Notes: a model not told the origin generated them from the sequence alone. Positions 14,988 to 23,822 are shown, counted from the stretch's first letter. The stretch is DNA of 39,432 nucleotides from a candidate division WOR-1 bacterium RIFOXYB2_FULL_42_35 (GCA_001771545.1 MEUC01000034.1:1-39432); one strand, 5' to 3'. Translations and numbers: made by a program.

Positions 14988-16157
14988 CTATTTCCTCCTT
15001 ACTAGCGGTGACATGGCCCGCAATTTTTCGACAATTTTTGGAAAGATATCTAAAACATAATCCACATCTGCTTCTGTGTTCAAGCGACCTAGAGTAAACC
15101 TAATCGAGCCATGGGCTTCTTCTGGTGGTTTGCCAATGGCTAATAAGACATGAGATGGTTCTAGCGTTGAAGAACTACAAGCTGACCCAGTAGAAACAGC
15201 AATCCCTTCCAAATCCAGGTTAAGCAGCATTGATTCCCCTTCAATAAATTGCACGGAAACATCAACGTTTTTCGGCAATCTTTTAGTCGGATGGCCATTA
15301 AGATGTATATCAGGAATTATTTTCAGTAATCCCTGACTCAACTTATCGCGCAAATCTGTTAAATGTTTAATTCTATTAGGCAAGTCTATTTTAGCAATCT
15401 CACAAGCCTTGCCCATGCCCATAATGCCAGGGACATTTTCAGTGGAACCTCGACGTCTCTGTTCTTGTTCTCCTCCAAGCATAAAGGCTTTCATCCGAGT
15501 CCCCTTCTTAATATAAAGGAAACCGGCTCCCTTAGGGCCATAGAATTTATGAGCAGAAGCAGAAAGCAGATCAACACCAAGTTCTTTAACATCAACATTG
15601 ATCTGGCCAACGGTTTGCACAGCATCAGTGTGAAAATAGACCCCTTTACCATTTAACAATTTAGCAATTTCCGCAATAGGTTCTATTGTCCCTATTTCAT
15701 TATTAGCATGCATGATCGAAACTAGAGCTGTTTTATCTGTAATGGCAGCCTTTACCTCTTCTGGATCAACTAAGCCATCTTTATCAACATTAAGATAAGT
15801 GACCTTAAAACCCTGCTTTTCTAAAAAACGACATGGTGCTAATATGGCGGAGTGTTCGATTTTAGTAGTTATAATATGATCTTTTTTATCTTTGTTAGCA
15901 TATAAAACCCCATGAAGAGCAAAGTTGTCGGATTCTGTTCCCCCGGAAGTAAACACAATTTCTCTGGGATCGGCATTGATCAACGCAGCAACCTTAGCTC
16001 GAGCTTCTTCAACAGCGGCCCTAGCCTCTTGACCAAAGCTATGCAAAGAAGAAGGGTTGCCAAAAACGCGTTTTTCATCAAGGTAGGGCAGCATTGCTTC
16101 CACAACCTCCGGTAAAGGCGGGGTTGTAGCTGCATAGTCCATATAGACTTGTCTCAT
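14988..16157 (-). CDS. iscS: Cysteine desulfurase IscS/NifS
   Basis: 389 residues, class V PLP enzyme. It has YMDYAATTP at the start, SGGTESDN, IEHSAIL, the PLP lysine in SASAHKFYGPKG, the RRGSTENVPG loop and the catalytic cysteine in STGSACSSSTLEPSHVL. It takes sulfur from cysteine as an enzyme persulfide and passes it to IscU. Its ATG overlaps the iscR stop by four bases. This is one of two desulfurases in the window; the second (23819-24967) has GSACHAG and a different context. Confidence 0.95.
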   Translation of the reverse strand: MRQVYMDYAATTPPLPEVVEAMLPYLDEKRVFGNPSSLHSFGQEARAAVEEARAKVAALINADPREIVFTSGGTESDNFALHGVLYANKDKKDHIITTKIEHSAILAPCRFLEKQGFKVTYLNVDKDGLVDPEEVKAAITDKTALVSIMHANNEIGTIEPIAEIAKLLNGKGVYFHTDAVQTVGQINVDVKELGVDLLSASAHKFYGPKGAGFLYIKKGTRMKAFMLGGEQEQRRRGSTENVPGIMGMGKACEIAKIDLPNRIKHLTDLRDKLSQGLLKIIPDIHLNGHPTKRLPKNVDVSVQFIEGESMLLNLDLEGIAVSTGSACSSSTLEPSHVLLAIGKPPEEAHGSIRFTLGRLNTEADVDYVLDIFPKIVEKLRAMSPLVRRK

Positions 16158-16570
16158 TTCTTACTCCCTTTTGGCTTACACAAGTCAGCCAGTTTAGTCT
16201 GATTTAACAATTTAGAAACCTTAGCACTCAAGTTTTGCCATAATTCCTTTGTAGAACAACAGCCACTTTTAGGACAACAAGCCTTAGAGGAGACACAACT
16301 AGCTAACGCCACCGGTCCATCGGTAGCTCGAACAATGTCACCAATGCTGATCTGTTTAGGCTGCTTAGCTAAAGCATATCCGCCCGACGGTCCACGGACG
16401 GTCTTAACCAACCCCGCCTGTCTAAGTTTTGAAAGTAGCTGCTCTAGATAAGACAAAGATATCCCCTGCCTTTTAGAAATTTCTGCTGCACCAATTGGTG
16501 AGCCATTCCCATACGTAGCCAAGTCAAACATGGCCGTAACCCCATACCTACCTTTAGTTGAAAGTTTCAT
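16154..16570 (-). CDS. iscR: Rrf2-family Fe-S sensor IscR
   Basis: 138 residues from the ATG at 16568-16570; an upstream ATG in frame lies inside the promoter and is rejected. The winged helix is MKLSTKGRYGVTAMFDLA to RQAGLVKTVRGPSGGYAL. Cysteines fall at 92, 98 and 104, the same numbers as the [2Fe-2S] ligands of E. coli IscR, with extra neighbours at 99 and 105. The fourth ligand, His107 in E. coli, is Thr here. It leads the iscRSU operon and has an IscR-type palindrome over its promoter, so autorepression by the cluster-bound form is likely. Confidence 0.92.
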   Translation of the reverse strand: MKLSTKGRYGVTAMFDLATYGNGSPIGAAEISKRQGISLSYLEQLLSKLRQAGLVKTVRGPSGGYALAKQPKQISIGDIVRATDGPVALASCVSSKACCPKSGCCSTKELWQNLSAKVSKLLNQTKLADLCKPKGSKK

Positions 16571-16577
16571 GTTTAGG

Positions 16578-16613
16578 ATTATAGAGTAGTTGACTGTTTT
16601 TGTCAAGTACTCT
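16578..16613 (-). promoter_or_regulatory. iscR promoter with IscR-type operator
   Basis: The -35 is TTGACA (16601-16606), the spacer is 17 bases and the -10 is TATAAT (16578-16583), seven bases from the ATG. Over the promoter lies a 31-base dyad (16583-16613) with arms AGAGTACTTGAC and GTCAACTACTCT, 11 of 12 positions symmetric around a 7-base centre. The core TACTTGAC...GTCAACTA closely resembles the E. coli type 1 IscR box. Confidence 0.88.
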
Positions 16614-16624
16614 AAGAAAAAAAA

Positions 16625-17425
16625 CTACAATGTCTCGTTCATACTGCCAGTGCGATAGCCTTTGAGATCAAAGGTCACATAAGTATAACCGAGTTGCTCA
16701 AACTTCTTAGCGATTTCATCTCTGACCTCGTCTTGGACAACATCAGGCAGTGAGTCTTGATCAACCTCAATTCGGACAATATCACCATGATGCCTGACTC
16801 GTAACTGTTTAAATCCCAAGGAAAGTAAAAATTTCTCTCCCTCTTCTACTCTCTTTAAAATCTCCGGGGTTATTTGAGTGCCATAAGGGATTCGCGAAGC
16901 CAAACAAGCATAAGACGGCTTATCCCAGGTAGGCAAATTGAGTTCTTTAGAGGCACCTCGAATGTCTTTTTTAGTAAACTCTAAATCTAGTAGAGGACTT
17001 TTTACTTCCAACTCACATTTAGCTTGTGTGCCAGGCCGATAATCGGACTTATCATCATAATTAGAACCATCAAGCACGTGGGGGATATTATTCTCTTTAG
17101 CAATCTGTTTTAATTTAGAGAATAATTCACTCTTACAATAATAGCAGCGCTCCTTAGGATTACTTATAAACTTTTCATTAGAAAACTCATCGGTTTGAAT
17201 AATTTTATAGTTAACATCAAGTTTTTTGGCCAAATCCTCTGCCCATTTAACTTCATCACTGGGATAAGTTGGTGATTCGGCAATTACAGCCAAGACATTA
17301 TCTTTGCCCAAAATATCTCTAGCAACCTTAAGGAGAAAAGTGCTGTCTACCCCACCAGAAAAAGCAATGAGGACCTTTTGTAGATAAGTTAAAGAGGCTT
17401 TAAGTTGTTCCAGCTTTGAGGACAT
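16625..17425 (-). CDS. larE: LarE-type ATP-dependent sulfur transferase
   Basis: 266 residues of the PP-loop ATP pyrophosphatase superfamily. It has SGGVDST (23-29), NPKERCYYCKSELF (C94, C97), C137 in TQAKCELE, and DKPSYACLASRIPYGT (C174). LarE adenylates a nicotinate-derived substrate and inserts sulfur while making the nickel-pincer cofactor of lactate racemase. In Lactobacillus the sulfur comes from a sacrificial cysteine equivalent in place to C174; multi-cysteine LarE enzymes instead use a [4Fe-4S] cluster. No larB or larC lies in the window. It sits just upstream of iscR and starts 6 bases after its own -10 box. Confidence 0.9.
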   Translation of the reverse strand: MSSKLEQLKASLTYLQKVLIAFSGGVDSTFLLKVARDILGKDNVLAVIAESPTYPSDEVKWAEDLAKKLDVNYKIIQTDEFSNEKFISNPKERCYYCKSELFSKLKQIAKENNIPHVLDGSNYDDKSDYRPGTQAKCELEVKSPLLDLEFTKKDIRGASKELNLPTWDKPSYACLASRIPYGTQITPEILKRVEEGEKFLLSLGFKQLRVRHHGDIVRIEVDQDSLPDVVQDEVRDEIAKKFEQLGYTYVTFDLKGYRTGSMNETL

Positions 17426-17431
17426 AACTTA

Positions 17432-17460
17432 ATCTTACAGGAGAATATTAGGGGAAACAA
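17432..17460 (-). promoter_or_regulatory. larE promoter (leaderless)
   Basis: TTGTTT (17455-17460), 17 bases, TAAGAT (17432-17437), then 6 bases to ATG. No ribosome site can fit. Confidence 0.6.
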
Positions 17461-17597
17461 GGGTAGAGAGTCAGCCGAAACTAGGTTTTAGGTTTGGATG
17501 CCAGTATTGCTGCTCACAATGGCAATCTCCTCTGTTATATTTATCGTATCTCGAAAGGGGAAACTGGCACTATTATTGAAGGCTATTAGGGCATAGG

Positions 17598-17642
17598 AAA
17601 ACCCATGAAGAGGGGGAATGCTCCCCAGGCTCTCATGGGCCA
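17598..17642 (-). terminator. Terminator of the cysteine/homocysteine operon
   Basis: CCCATGA (17602-17608) pairs with TCATGGG (17633-17639). An inner GGGG/CCCC stem sits above it, and TTTT follows on the minus strand. It lies 15 bases past the stop of the NIL-ferredoxin gene. Confidence 0.7.
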
Positions 17643-17656
17643 TTTATCGCCCTTCC

Positions 17657-18067
17657 CTAGAAGTGTACTTCTATCGCCCTTGGTGGACATGGTTTAATAC
17701 ATAGTTCGCAGGCGATACACTTTTCCGAATCAAATGCTACTTCCATAGTTGCACGATCTTTGATATGGAGTGCTCCAGTCGGACAAATAGAGACACAAGC
17801 AGTGCATTGTGAACATTTGTCCCAGTTGACCCTGATATCTTTACTCAAGGGCTCAACAGAAATTCCCTGTTCTTTCAAGTATTTGATCCCTTTGTCAACA
17901 TTGCCCGCCTCTCCGCTCAATTCTAAAACCATGTGCCCTTCTTGATCCGGTGTAATGCTGGCCTTCATGATATTAAAGCTTAAATCAAAATCCTTGATCA
18001 ACCTATAAACGACCGGTTTATCAATTTTGTCTTTAGGGAAATTTAAAACTATTTTGCTTGCTGTCAT
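17657..18067 (-). CDS. NIL-domain 2[4Fe-4S] ferredoxin, homocysteine synthesis partner
   Basis: 136 residues. Residues 1-75 form a NIL domain (FPKDKIDKPVVYRLIKDF ... GIKYLKEQGISVEPL). Residues 80-136 hold two ferredoxin motifs: C85-x2-C88-x2-C91-x3-C95-P and C117-x2-C120-x2-C123-x3-C127-P. In methanogens the homologous pair of a DUF39 protein and a NIL-ferredoxin (MA1821/MA1822) is needed to make homocysteine from aspartate semialdehyde and sulfide. Here the gene follows the DUF39 gene by one base and has its own AAGGAGG. It probably supplies electrons for thiol formation. Confidence 0.9.
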   Translation of the reverse strand: MTASKIVLNFPKDKIDKPVVYRLIKDFDLSFNIMKASITPDQEGHMVLELSGEAGNVDKGIKYLKEQGISVEPLSKDIRVNWDKCSQCTACVSICPTGALHIKDRATMEVAFDSEKCIACELCIKPCPPRAIEVHF

Positions 18068-18068
18068 C

Positions 18069-19283
18069 TTATTTGCCCTCCTTAACTGGTCGCTCTTTTA
18101 ACGGCCCAAACTTGGGAGCCTTATCACCACAAGGCAAATCAGCAACTTTCTGGGTCAACAAAAACTCCCCTTTTTCGATCTTTTCCTTAAGATCAGTAGC
18201 AATCTCCAAAGCACCTTTGTAGCTGGAAAGCCCTGAAGTGGGCACCTTTTTGCCCTTAACCTCAATAGAACCACTCTTGAGCTGTTTATAATTAACCTCA
18301 CCCAAAACATCAGGCTTGCCATTAGGATAAGAGTCGCTGTAATCAACCACCGCACAGGTAATATCTTCATCCTTAACAGAGACAAACTTAAGGATTTCTT
18401 CATCAAGGATTGGAATTGGGATCCCAATACCTACATTTAAACTTGTGCCATAACCAGACAAGCTAACACCCTTGATCCATTTTGGGCTCATGGCTTTTAG
18501 ATCTCCAATCACGGCGATTGTTCCAGACGGTCGTTTAGGAACCCCATTCTCTGTCCTTGGCGCATGAGGGTTATGCTGGGTCCCCTGCCAGACAATGTAC
18601 CCTTCTGCCCCACCCAACCAGATCCGAGTGCCAATTCCAAATGTTTTATAAAATGGATCATTTAAAAGCGGGGAAAGCTGTCCGGCACTGCAATAATTTG
18701 CATTGCCCAACTTTGGCTTAAGTGTCCCCAGATAGGTATAAATGGTTTTTTCAGACAAGTTAACAGCCACGTTGTAATTCTGATAACCATTTCTGGAGTT
18801 AAACAGCACCGCTTCGTTTAAATCCTTGATATTAATCAAAGAGTCTAAATGTTTGCGTGGATAACAATCTGTGCCATAAGCCTCTATTTGCATACGAATG
18901 TCTTTGCCCGCCACTAAGTCTTCAATCACATGGGCACCACCATAAGCAAAATTTCCTGGATGAATAACATTGCAGGGATCATCTTCCGACACAGCTGTTG
19001 CGCCAATATAAAGATCAACTGCTGCCCAGCCTGTATAGGCAGGAATACCGTTTAATAAGGCCTTCCCACCCCCAGCCTTAATCTTAGGTTTAGTGTGACC
19101 AAAATTAAAATAGGCTCCAGATGAACACATTGGCCCAAAAGTACCGGTGGTAACAACATCAACCTCCTGGGCTGCTGCTGCAATCCCTTTTTTAGCGACA
19201 ATATCAATTATTTCTTCTGCTGTAACAACTACCGCCTTCCCTGCTTTAATCTTTTCGTTTATTTCTGCAATTGTTTTTACCAT
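18069..19283 (-). CDS. DUF39 homocysteine biosynthesis protein
   Basis: 404 residues of the COG1900/DUF39 family. Typical stretches are TGTFGPMCSSGAYFNFGHTKPKI, NVIHPGNFAYGGAHVIEDLVAGK and GIGTRIWLGGAEGYIVWQGTQHNP. Cysteines at 53, 104 and 140 are candidates for the redox-active residues shown to be essential in the methanogen homologue. The CBS pair found at the C-terminus of some archaeal versions is absent. With its ferredoxin partner it should convert aspartate semialdehyde plus sulfide to homocysteine, bypassing homoserine activation. It follows cysK and a 25-codon ORF. Confidence 0.9.
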   Translation of the reverse strand: MVKTIAEINEKIKAGKAVVVTAEEIIDIVAKKGIAAAAQEVDVVTTGTFGPMCSSGAYFNFGHTKPKIKAGGGKALLNGIPAYTGWAAVDLYIGATAVSEDDPCNVIHPGNFAYGGAHVIEDLVAGKDIRMQIEAYGTDCYPRKHLDSLINIKDLNEAVLFNSRNGYQNYNVAVNLSEKTIYTYLGTLKPKLGNANYCSAGQLSPLLNDPFYKTFGIGTRIWLGGAEGYIVWQGTQHNPHAPRTENGVPKRPSGTIAVIGDLKAMSPKWIKGVSLSGYGTSLNVGIGIPIPILDEEILKFVSVKDEDITCAVVDYSDSYPNGKPDVLGEVNYKQLKSGSIEVKGKKVPTSGLSSYKGALEIATDLKEKIEKGEFLLTQKVADLPCGDKAPKFGPLKERPVKEGK

Positions 19284-19289
19284 GTCTAA

Positions 19290-19367
19290 TTAACTCCTTT
19301 TTTTTAAATAAATCGTTCTAGAAATTTCTTTTGCCCCCTGTTGAGGGCAAGCCATAATCCATAACAT
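19290..19367 (-). CDS. 25-codon small ORF between cysK and the DUF39 gene
   Basis: GAGGAGG (19378-19384) lies 10 bases before an ATG that opens 25 codons: MLWIMACPQQGAKEI, then SRTIYLKKRS. Its stop TAA lies 6 bases from the DUF39 start and its last codons contain the DUF39 ribosome site AAGGAG. Initiation signal and position suggest translational coupling. The product could be a leader or a tiny protein with one cysteine. It may also be chance; nothing at protein level proves it. Confidence 0.4.
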   Translation of the reverse strand: MLWIMACPQQGAKEISRTIYLKKRS

Positions 19368-19387
19368 AACACAAAATCCTCCTCGTT

Positions 19388-20314
19388 TTAATCCTGAAAC
19401 AGTTCCGTACTTAAATAGCGCTCCCCGGTATCAGGAAAAAGCACTACAATAAGCTTCCCTTTATTTTCTGCTCTCTCTGCGATTTCTATAGCAGCAAAAG
19501 CAGCTGCCCCGGAAGAAATACCCACCAACAAACCCTCTTCTCGTGCTAGCCTTTTCGTAGTTTTAAGGGCGGCATCATTAGAAACCTTAATAATCTCATC
19601 ATAAATCTTGGTATCCAATACCTCTGGCACAAATCCGGCTCCAATGCCCTGAATCTTGTGAGAACAAGCTTGTCCCCCGGATAAAACCGCAGAATCAGTC
19701 GGTTCAACCGCAATAATTTTAATGTCTGGATTTTTCTTTTTCAAACCCGCCCCTACCCCAGTTATTGTTCCACCAGTCCCTACCCCAGCGACAAAGATAT
19801 CAACTTTACCATCGGTATCCTGCCAAATCTCTTCAGCCGTGGTTTTTTTATGAATGGCAGGATTAGCCGGATTATTAAATTGCTGTGGCAAATAAGCATT
19901 TTTATTCTTTTTAACTAATTCCTCAGCTTTTTCAACAGCCCCCTTCATCCCTTTTTTCCCATCGCTGAGAACTACTTCGGCGCCCAGAGCTTTGAGCAGA
20001 TTTCTGCGCTCTACACTCATGGTATCCGGCATAGTTAAAATAAGCTTATAGCCCTTTGCCGCACAAACAAAAGCCAAGGCAATCCCAGTATTCCCAGAAG
20101 TCGGTTCAACAATCACAGCCCCTTTTTTAATCTTGCCAGACTTTTCGGCCGCTTCAATCATGGCCACACCGATACGATCTTTAACACTAGAACAAGGGTT
20201 ATAAGTCTCAAGCTTTGCCACAACCGCGGCCTTAACCCCGGCTGTAAGCTTATTTATTTTAACTAGAGGCGTATTACCAACCAACTCAGTAATATCTTTT
20301 GCAATCTTAGCCAT
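19388..20314 (-). CDS. cysK: Cysteine synthase (O-acetylserine sulfhydrylase)
   Basis: 308 residues, fold type II PLP enzyme. [12 protein letters not shown] opens the protein, the PLP lysine is K45 in CSSVKDR, the substrate loop is EPTSGNTG (70-77) and the phosphate loop is [10 protein letters not shown]-terminal [23 protein letters not shown] and ISSGAA are typical of CysK. It joins sulfide to O-acetylserine. It lies between a CymR-like regulator and the homocysteine genes, so both thiols would be made from sulfide by one operon. The start is ATG after AAGGAG. Confidence 0.95.
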   Translation of the reverse strand: MAKIAKDITELVGNTPLVKINKLTAGVKAAVVAKLETYNPCSSVKDRIGVAMIEAAEKSGKIKKGAVIVEPTSGNTGIALAFVCAAKGYKLILTMPDTMSVERRNLLKALGAEVVLSDGKKGMKGAVEKAEELVKKNKNAYLPQQFNNPANPAIHKKTTAEEIWQDTDGKVDIFVAGVGTGGTITGVGAGLKKKNPDIKIIAVEPTDSAVLSGGQACSHKIQGIGAGFVPEVLDTKIYDEIIKVSNDAALKTTKRLAREEGLLVGISSGAAAFAAIEIAERAENKGKLIVVLFPDTGERYLSTELFQD

Positions 20315-20375
20315 TTATATTTCTCCTTAACCTTATTTTGATCTTTGCACTTGGATCTTTGATCTTGTTACACTA

Positions 20376-20792
20376 TTATATATTATATACATAAGACCGT
20401 TCGCGTTGTCTTTTACGAATTACCAAATCTTCTAAACTTACTTCAGCCAACCCTGCCTTAATCTTATCTTGAACAACTTGAAAGGTAGAAAACAAGACCG
20501 GCGTCTTTTTCATATTCTTAGATACTAGCTCTATTTTTCCATCAAGATACTCAACCAACTCTAAAAGAGGGATATCGCTGGGATGCTTCTTTAATAAATA
20601 GCCCCCCTCTTTGCCTCTTTGGCTAACAACCAACCCCCCACGCTTTAAAATCAACAACAACTGCTCCAAATAACGAATGGGCAATTTCTGCGACTTGGCA
20701 ATTTCCTTAATTTGGACAGGTCCTCCGCCATAAGCCAGGGCCAGCTCCAGCAAGGCTTGCAGACCATATTGAACTTTGATCGAAAATCTCAC
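20376..20792 (-). CDS. Rrf2-family regulator, CymR-like
   Basis: 138 residues from the GTG at 20790-20792; longer in-frame starts would run across an operator palindrome. Winged helix RFSIKVQYGLQALLELAL, IKEIAKSQKLPIRYLEQLLLILKRGGLVVSQRGKEGGYLL; C-terminal RSYVYNI. There are no cysteines, so no Fe-S cluster. Length, lack of cysteine and aromatic tail recall Bacillus CymR, the cysteine-metabolism repressor that works in complex with CysK. The adjacent cysK strengthens this. A TATATC lies 8 bases before the GTG and there is no ribosome site. Confidence 0.82.
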   Translation of the reverse strand: MRFSIKVQYGLQALLELALAYGGGPVQIKEIAKSQKLPIRYLEQLLLILKRGGLVVSQRGKEGGYLLKKHPSDIPLLELVEYLDGKIELVSKNMKKTPVLFSTFQVVQDKIKAGLAEVSLEDLVIRKRQRERSYVYNI

Positions 20793-20835
20793 AACAGTAG
20801 GATATAGCAAATTAAAGTCAGGAGCAAGCGTTATT

Positions 20836-20861
20836 TTGACTAACACGACCAAATTAGTCAA
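20836..20861. promoter_or_regulatory. 26-bp operator palindrome upstream of the CymR-like gene
   Basis: Perfect 8-bp inverted arms TTGACTAA and TTAGTCAA separated by 10 bases, 44 bp upstream of the GTG. Placed upstream of the -10, it is a likely site for the CymR-like Rrf2 protein. The TTGAC/GTCAA half-sites resemble those of the iscR operator, but the spacing differs. Confidence 0.7.
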
Positions 20862-20900
20862 GATAGGCTATCCCAAAGAAGCTTTTCCCTGTTGGTAGCT

Positions 20901-23393
20901 TTATATTCTAGACTTGAACCTCTTCATCAACAACGAATTGCTAACCACAGACACAGAACTAAAAGCCATAGCTGCCCCAGCAACTATAGGACTCAATAAA
21001 AAGCCGGTAAAGGGATAAAGCATTCCAGCGGCAATCGGGATCCCCAGAGAATTATAAGCAAAAGCCCAGAATAGATTTTGTTTAATTTTTCTCATTGCAT
21101 AGGCACTTAAATCAATAGCGGTGACAACATCGCGCAGATCATCTTTGACCAAAACAACATCTCCTGTCTCAATCGCAACATCTGTTCCTGTCCCAATGGC
21201 AATGCCAATATCTGCTTGAGCCAAAGCTGGAGCATCGTTAATCCCATCTCCAACCATAGCAACTTTTTTTCCCTCAGCCTGCAGCTTCTTAACCTTGTCA
21301 GCTTTATCTTGGGGCAGAACCTCAGCCAAGACCCGATCAATACCAACCTGTTTAGCAACAGCCTCCCCTGTTCTTTTGTTGTCACCAGTAATCATCACAA
21401 CTTCTCTGCCCATTTTATGCAATTGCTCTACGGCTTCTTTGGAATAGGGCTTTAAAGTATCTGCAACAGCAATTAAACCCAGCAGGGAATTGTTTTTCGC
21501 GACCAGCATGACTGTTTTTCCTTGTCCTTCCAGTTCAGCCATCCTTTGCTCAACAGTGGTAACATTTATATTTTTTTCGCTCATCAACTTTCGATTGCCC
21601 AGTAAAATAACCGCCTTATTATACTTAGCTTCCACCCCTTTACCCGATATAGAATTAAAACTTTCGGGGTCGGGAATATCTTTTCCTGCTGATTTTGCTT
21701 TTTTAACAATTGCCTCGGCCAAGGGATGCTCTGAGTTCTTCTCCGCAATTGCTGCAAGCAACAATAGCTCCCCCTCCCCCTCTACATCAGTTACCTCTGG
21801 TTTCCCCTTTGTTAATGTCCCTGTCTTATCAAAAACAATAGTAGTTAAACTCCCTGCCATTTGCAGAGCTCCTGCACTTTTGATTAAAATACCATGCTCT
21901 GCTCCTAAACCAGTGCCCACCATTACTGCCGTTGGTGTGGCTAATCCCAAAGCACAGGGACAGGCAATAATTAAGACAGCAATAAAAACCGTTAAAGCAA
22001 AAATAAAACTTTGGCCGACCACCAACCAAACAATGAAAGCCAAAACAGCAATGCCAAAAACTACTGGCACAAAAACTGCAGAAATCTTGTCAGCCAATTC
22101 TTCGATCGGGGCTTTGCTCCCCTGGGCTTCTTCAACCAGTTTAATTACTTGCGCCAAGAAAGTATCTTTGCCAATCTTTTCTGCTTTAAACTTAAAAGAC
22201 CCGGTCTTATTGATAGTTGAACCGATAACCTTATCCCCGGCCTTCTTTTCTACCGGGATGCTCTCACCCGAGACCATCGATTCATCAACACTTGAATGGC
22301 CGTCAACAACCGTACCATCTACCGGCACCTTTCCGCCAGGCTTAACCACAATAATCTCCCCAATTTGAACCTCTTCAATTTTGACCTCAACTTCTTGACC
22401 CTTTCGCACAACAATTGCTGTTTTAGCCTGCAAACCAATCAGCTTCTTAATTGCCTCAGAAGTTCTGCCCTTGGCAATTGCTTCAAAGTATTTTCCTAGG
22501 AGGATAAAAGTAATCAGAAAACCAGCCACCTCAAAGTAGAAATCTTTCATACCAAAGACTGAGTTTCCCAGCCAGATTGAAACAGTAATAAAAAGACTGT
22601 ATAGATAAGCAGAGCCAACACCAATTGAAACCAAAGTATCCATGTTGGCAGTCTTTGTTTTGATCAAAGAGATTATCCCTCTGGCAAAAAAGATACTGCC
22701 AATAAACATTATTGGCGTAGTTAGGATCAATTGGATAGTAGCAGCATTGTGCATCAGCAACTTAGGCATTGGCCAACCCAAAAGCATGACAAACATATAA
22801 TATAGTAAAGGCAGACTCAAGGTTAGCGAGCCAACAAAGCGTTTAAGTAAATTCTTGATCTCTTTTTCCCTGGCCAGTTTTTCTAGATCCTGATCTTCCT
22901 CTTCTTTTTCAATCGGTTCATAGCCAGCCTCTTTGATAACGGCCTTAATTTTACCAATACCCACCTTAGCAGGATCAAATTTTATTACTACCTTCTGGTT
23001 TACTCTGAGATCCTTAGAAATAATTCCCGGCAAAGATGCCACTGCGCCTCCAACTGTGCCCACGCAATGGGGATTATCCATGCCCACTACTGTTAGCTGC
23101 AGAACATTTTCCTTTTCCTCCTCCTGCTCCTGTTCCTTTCCCCTTATAACTTTGTAGCCGGTTTTTTCAATGACTTGCTCAATCTTGGCAAGATCAGTAA
23201 TTTTAGGATCATATTCAACCATGGCTTTCTCAGAAGCAAAATTGACTTTAGCGGAGATTACCCCTTTAAAACTCTTTAGTCCACTTTCAATTGCCGAGAC
23301 ACAAGAAGCACAGCTCATGCCAGCAATGGCAATAAAGATTTTTTCTTTTTTGGTCGGAATCTGCCCGGTATTAGAATCAGGATCTTTGGCCAT
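20901..23393 (-). CDS. copA: Copper-exporting P1B-type ATPase CopA
   Basis: 830 residues. The first metal-binding HMA domain has GMSCASC (C28, C31). The second keeps only one cysteine (GMDNPHC, C110), so it probably does not bind Cu(I) in the usual way. Eight membrane helices follow, with the phosphatase TGES-type loop (VSGES), the Cu site [11 protein letters not shown], phosphorylation site [11 protein letters not shown] motif (SEHPLA) and [11 protein letters not shown]-terminal [16 protein letters not shown] and [18 protein letters not shown] are Cu(I)-ATPase signatures. It exports Cu(I) from the cytoplasm. ATG behind AAGGAGG. It is separate from the csoR operon. Confidence 0.96.
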   Translation of the reverse strand: MAKDPDSNTGQIPTKKEKIFIAIAGMSCASCVSAIESGLKSFKGVISAKVNFASEKAMVEYDPKITDLAKIEQVIEKTGYKVIRGKEQEQEEEKENVLQLTVVGMDNPHCVGTVGGAVASLPGIISKDLRVNQKVVIKFDPAKVGIGKIKAVIKEAGYEPIEKEEEDQDLEKLAREKEIKNLLKRFVGSLTLSLPLLYYMFVMLLGWPMPKLLMHNAATIQLILTTPIMFIGSIFFARGIISLIKTKTANMDTLVSIGVGSAYLYSLFITVSIWLGNSVFGMKDFYFEVAGFLITFILLGKYFEAIAKGRTSEAIKKLIGLQAKTAIVVRKGQEVEVKIEEVQIGEIIVVKPGGKVPVDGTVVDGHSSVDESMVSGESIPVEKKAGDKVIGSTINKTGSFKFKAEKIGKDTFLAQVIKLVEEAQGSKAPIEELADKISAVFVPVVFGIAVLAFIVWLVVGQSFIFALTVFIAVLIIACPCALGLATPTAVMVGTGLGAEHGILIKSAGALQMAGSLTTIVFDKTGTLTKGKPEVTDVEGEGELLLLAAIAEKNSEHPLAEAIVKKAKSAGKDIPDPESFNSISGKGVEAKYNKAVILLGNRKLMSEKNINVTTVEQRMAELEGQGKTVMLVAKNNSLLGLIAVADTLKPYSKEAVEQLHKMGREVVMITGDNKRTGEAVAKQVGIDRVLAEVLPQDKADKVKKLQAEGKKVAMVGDGINDAPALAQADIGIAIGTGTDVAIETGDVVLVKDDLRDVVTAIDLSAYAMRKIKQNLFWAFAYNSLGIPIAAGMLYPFTGFLLSPIVAGAAMAFSSVSVVSNSLLMKRFKSRI

Positions 23394-23501
23394 TACTGCG
23401 CCTCCTTATTAGAATTTTAATCATGATTCTTTCTATAGTTTCGCCCGGGGTTGCAATGATTTCAACAAAGCTCATGAACTATTCTATCATATGCTTAATA
23501 G

Positions 23502-23822
23502 TCAGAAAGAAACAATCTTATCGCTCTCTTTAACCAGATCGTATAACTCTTTCATGGTTGATAAAGGGCAGGTTTCAGAACCTTCCGACTGGCGGATATT
23601 AAGGCAGGTGCCGCAGGCAAAGATTTTGCCGTCACTATTAACTAGAGATTGAATTTGTTCTTTAATGTTAAATTTATCTGTACTTAACGACTCACACTCC
23701 ACTCCTTTGGCCAGGAGGAAAATTTTTACCGCATCCCCCTCTTTTAAGGAGAAATTCCCAAAGCGCAAAGCGTTCCAAACAGTTTCGGCGTCATTGGTCG
23801 CGATGATAATTCCTAATTTCAT
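23502..23822 (-). CDS. DsrE-family sulfur-relay-like protein
   Basis: 106 residues with the DsrE/DsrF fold pattern: MKLGIIIATNDAETVWNALRFG, VKIFLLAKGVECES, then GKIFACGTCLNIR. Cysteines at 43, 70, 73 and 85; the ACGTC pair occupies the place where DsrE-like proteins carry persulfide. Its ATG overlaps the stop of the NifS-like gene by 4 bases, so it is made together with a sulfur donor. A role as persulfide acceptor is inferred. It ends the arsR-led operon. Confidence 0.8.
   Translation of the reverse strand: MKLGIIIATNDAETVWNALRFGNFSLKEGDAVKIFLLAKGVECESLSTDKFNIKEQIQSLVNSDGKIFACGTCLNIRQSEGSETCPLSTMKELYDLVKESDKIVSF

Noticed and set aside
19321-19352. Terminator between cysK and the DUF39 gene
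   Set aside because: TTGCCC/GGGCAA forms a 6-bp stem but has only A-rich sequence after it on the minus strand, so it would not end transcription.
21490-22368. 292-codon plus-strand frame
   Set aside because: Antisense shadow of copA.
23394-23501. CsoR or CueR site upstream of copA
   Set aside because: No GGGTAT palindrome or CueR dyad; only AATCATGATT and CCCCGGG short palindromes, and no clear -35/-10 pair.
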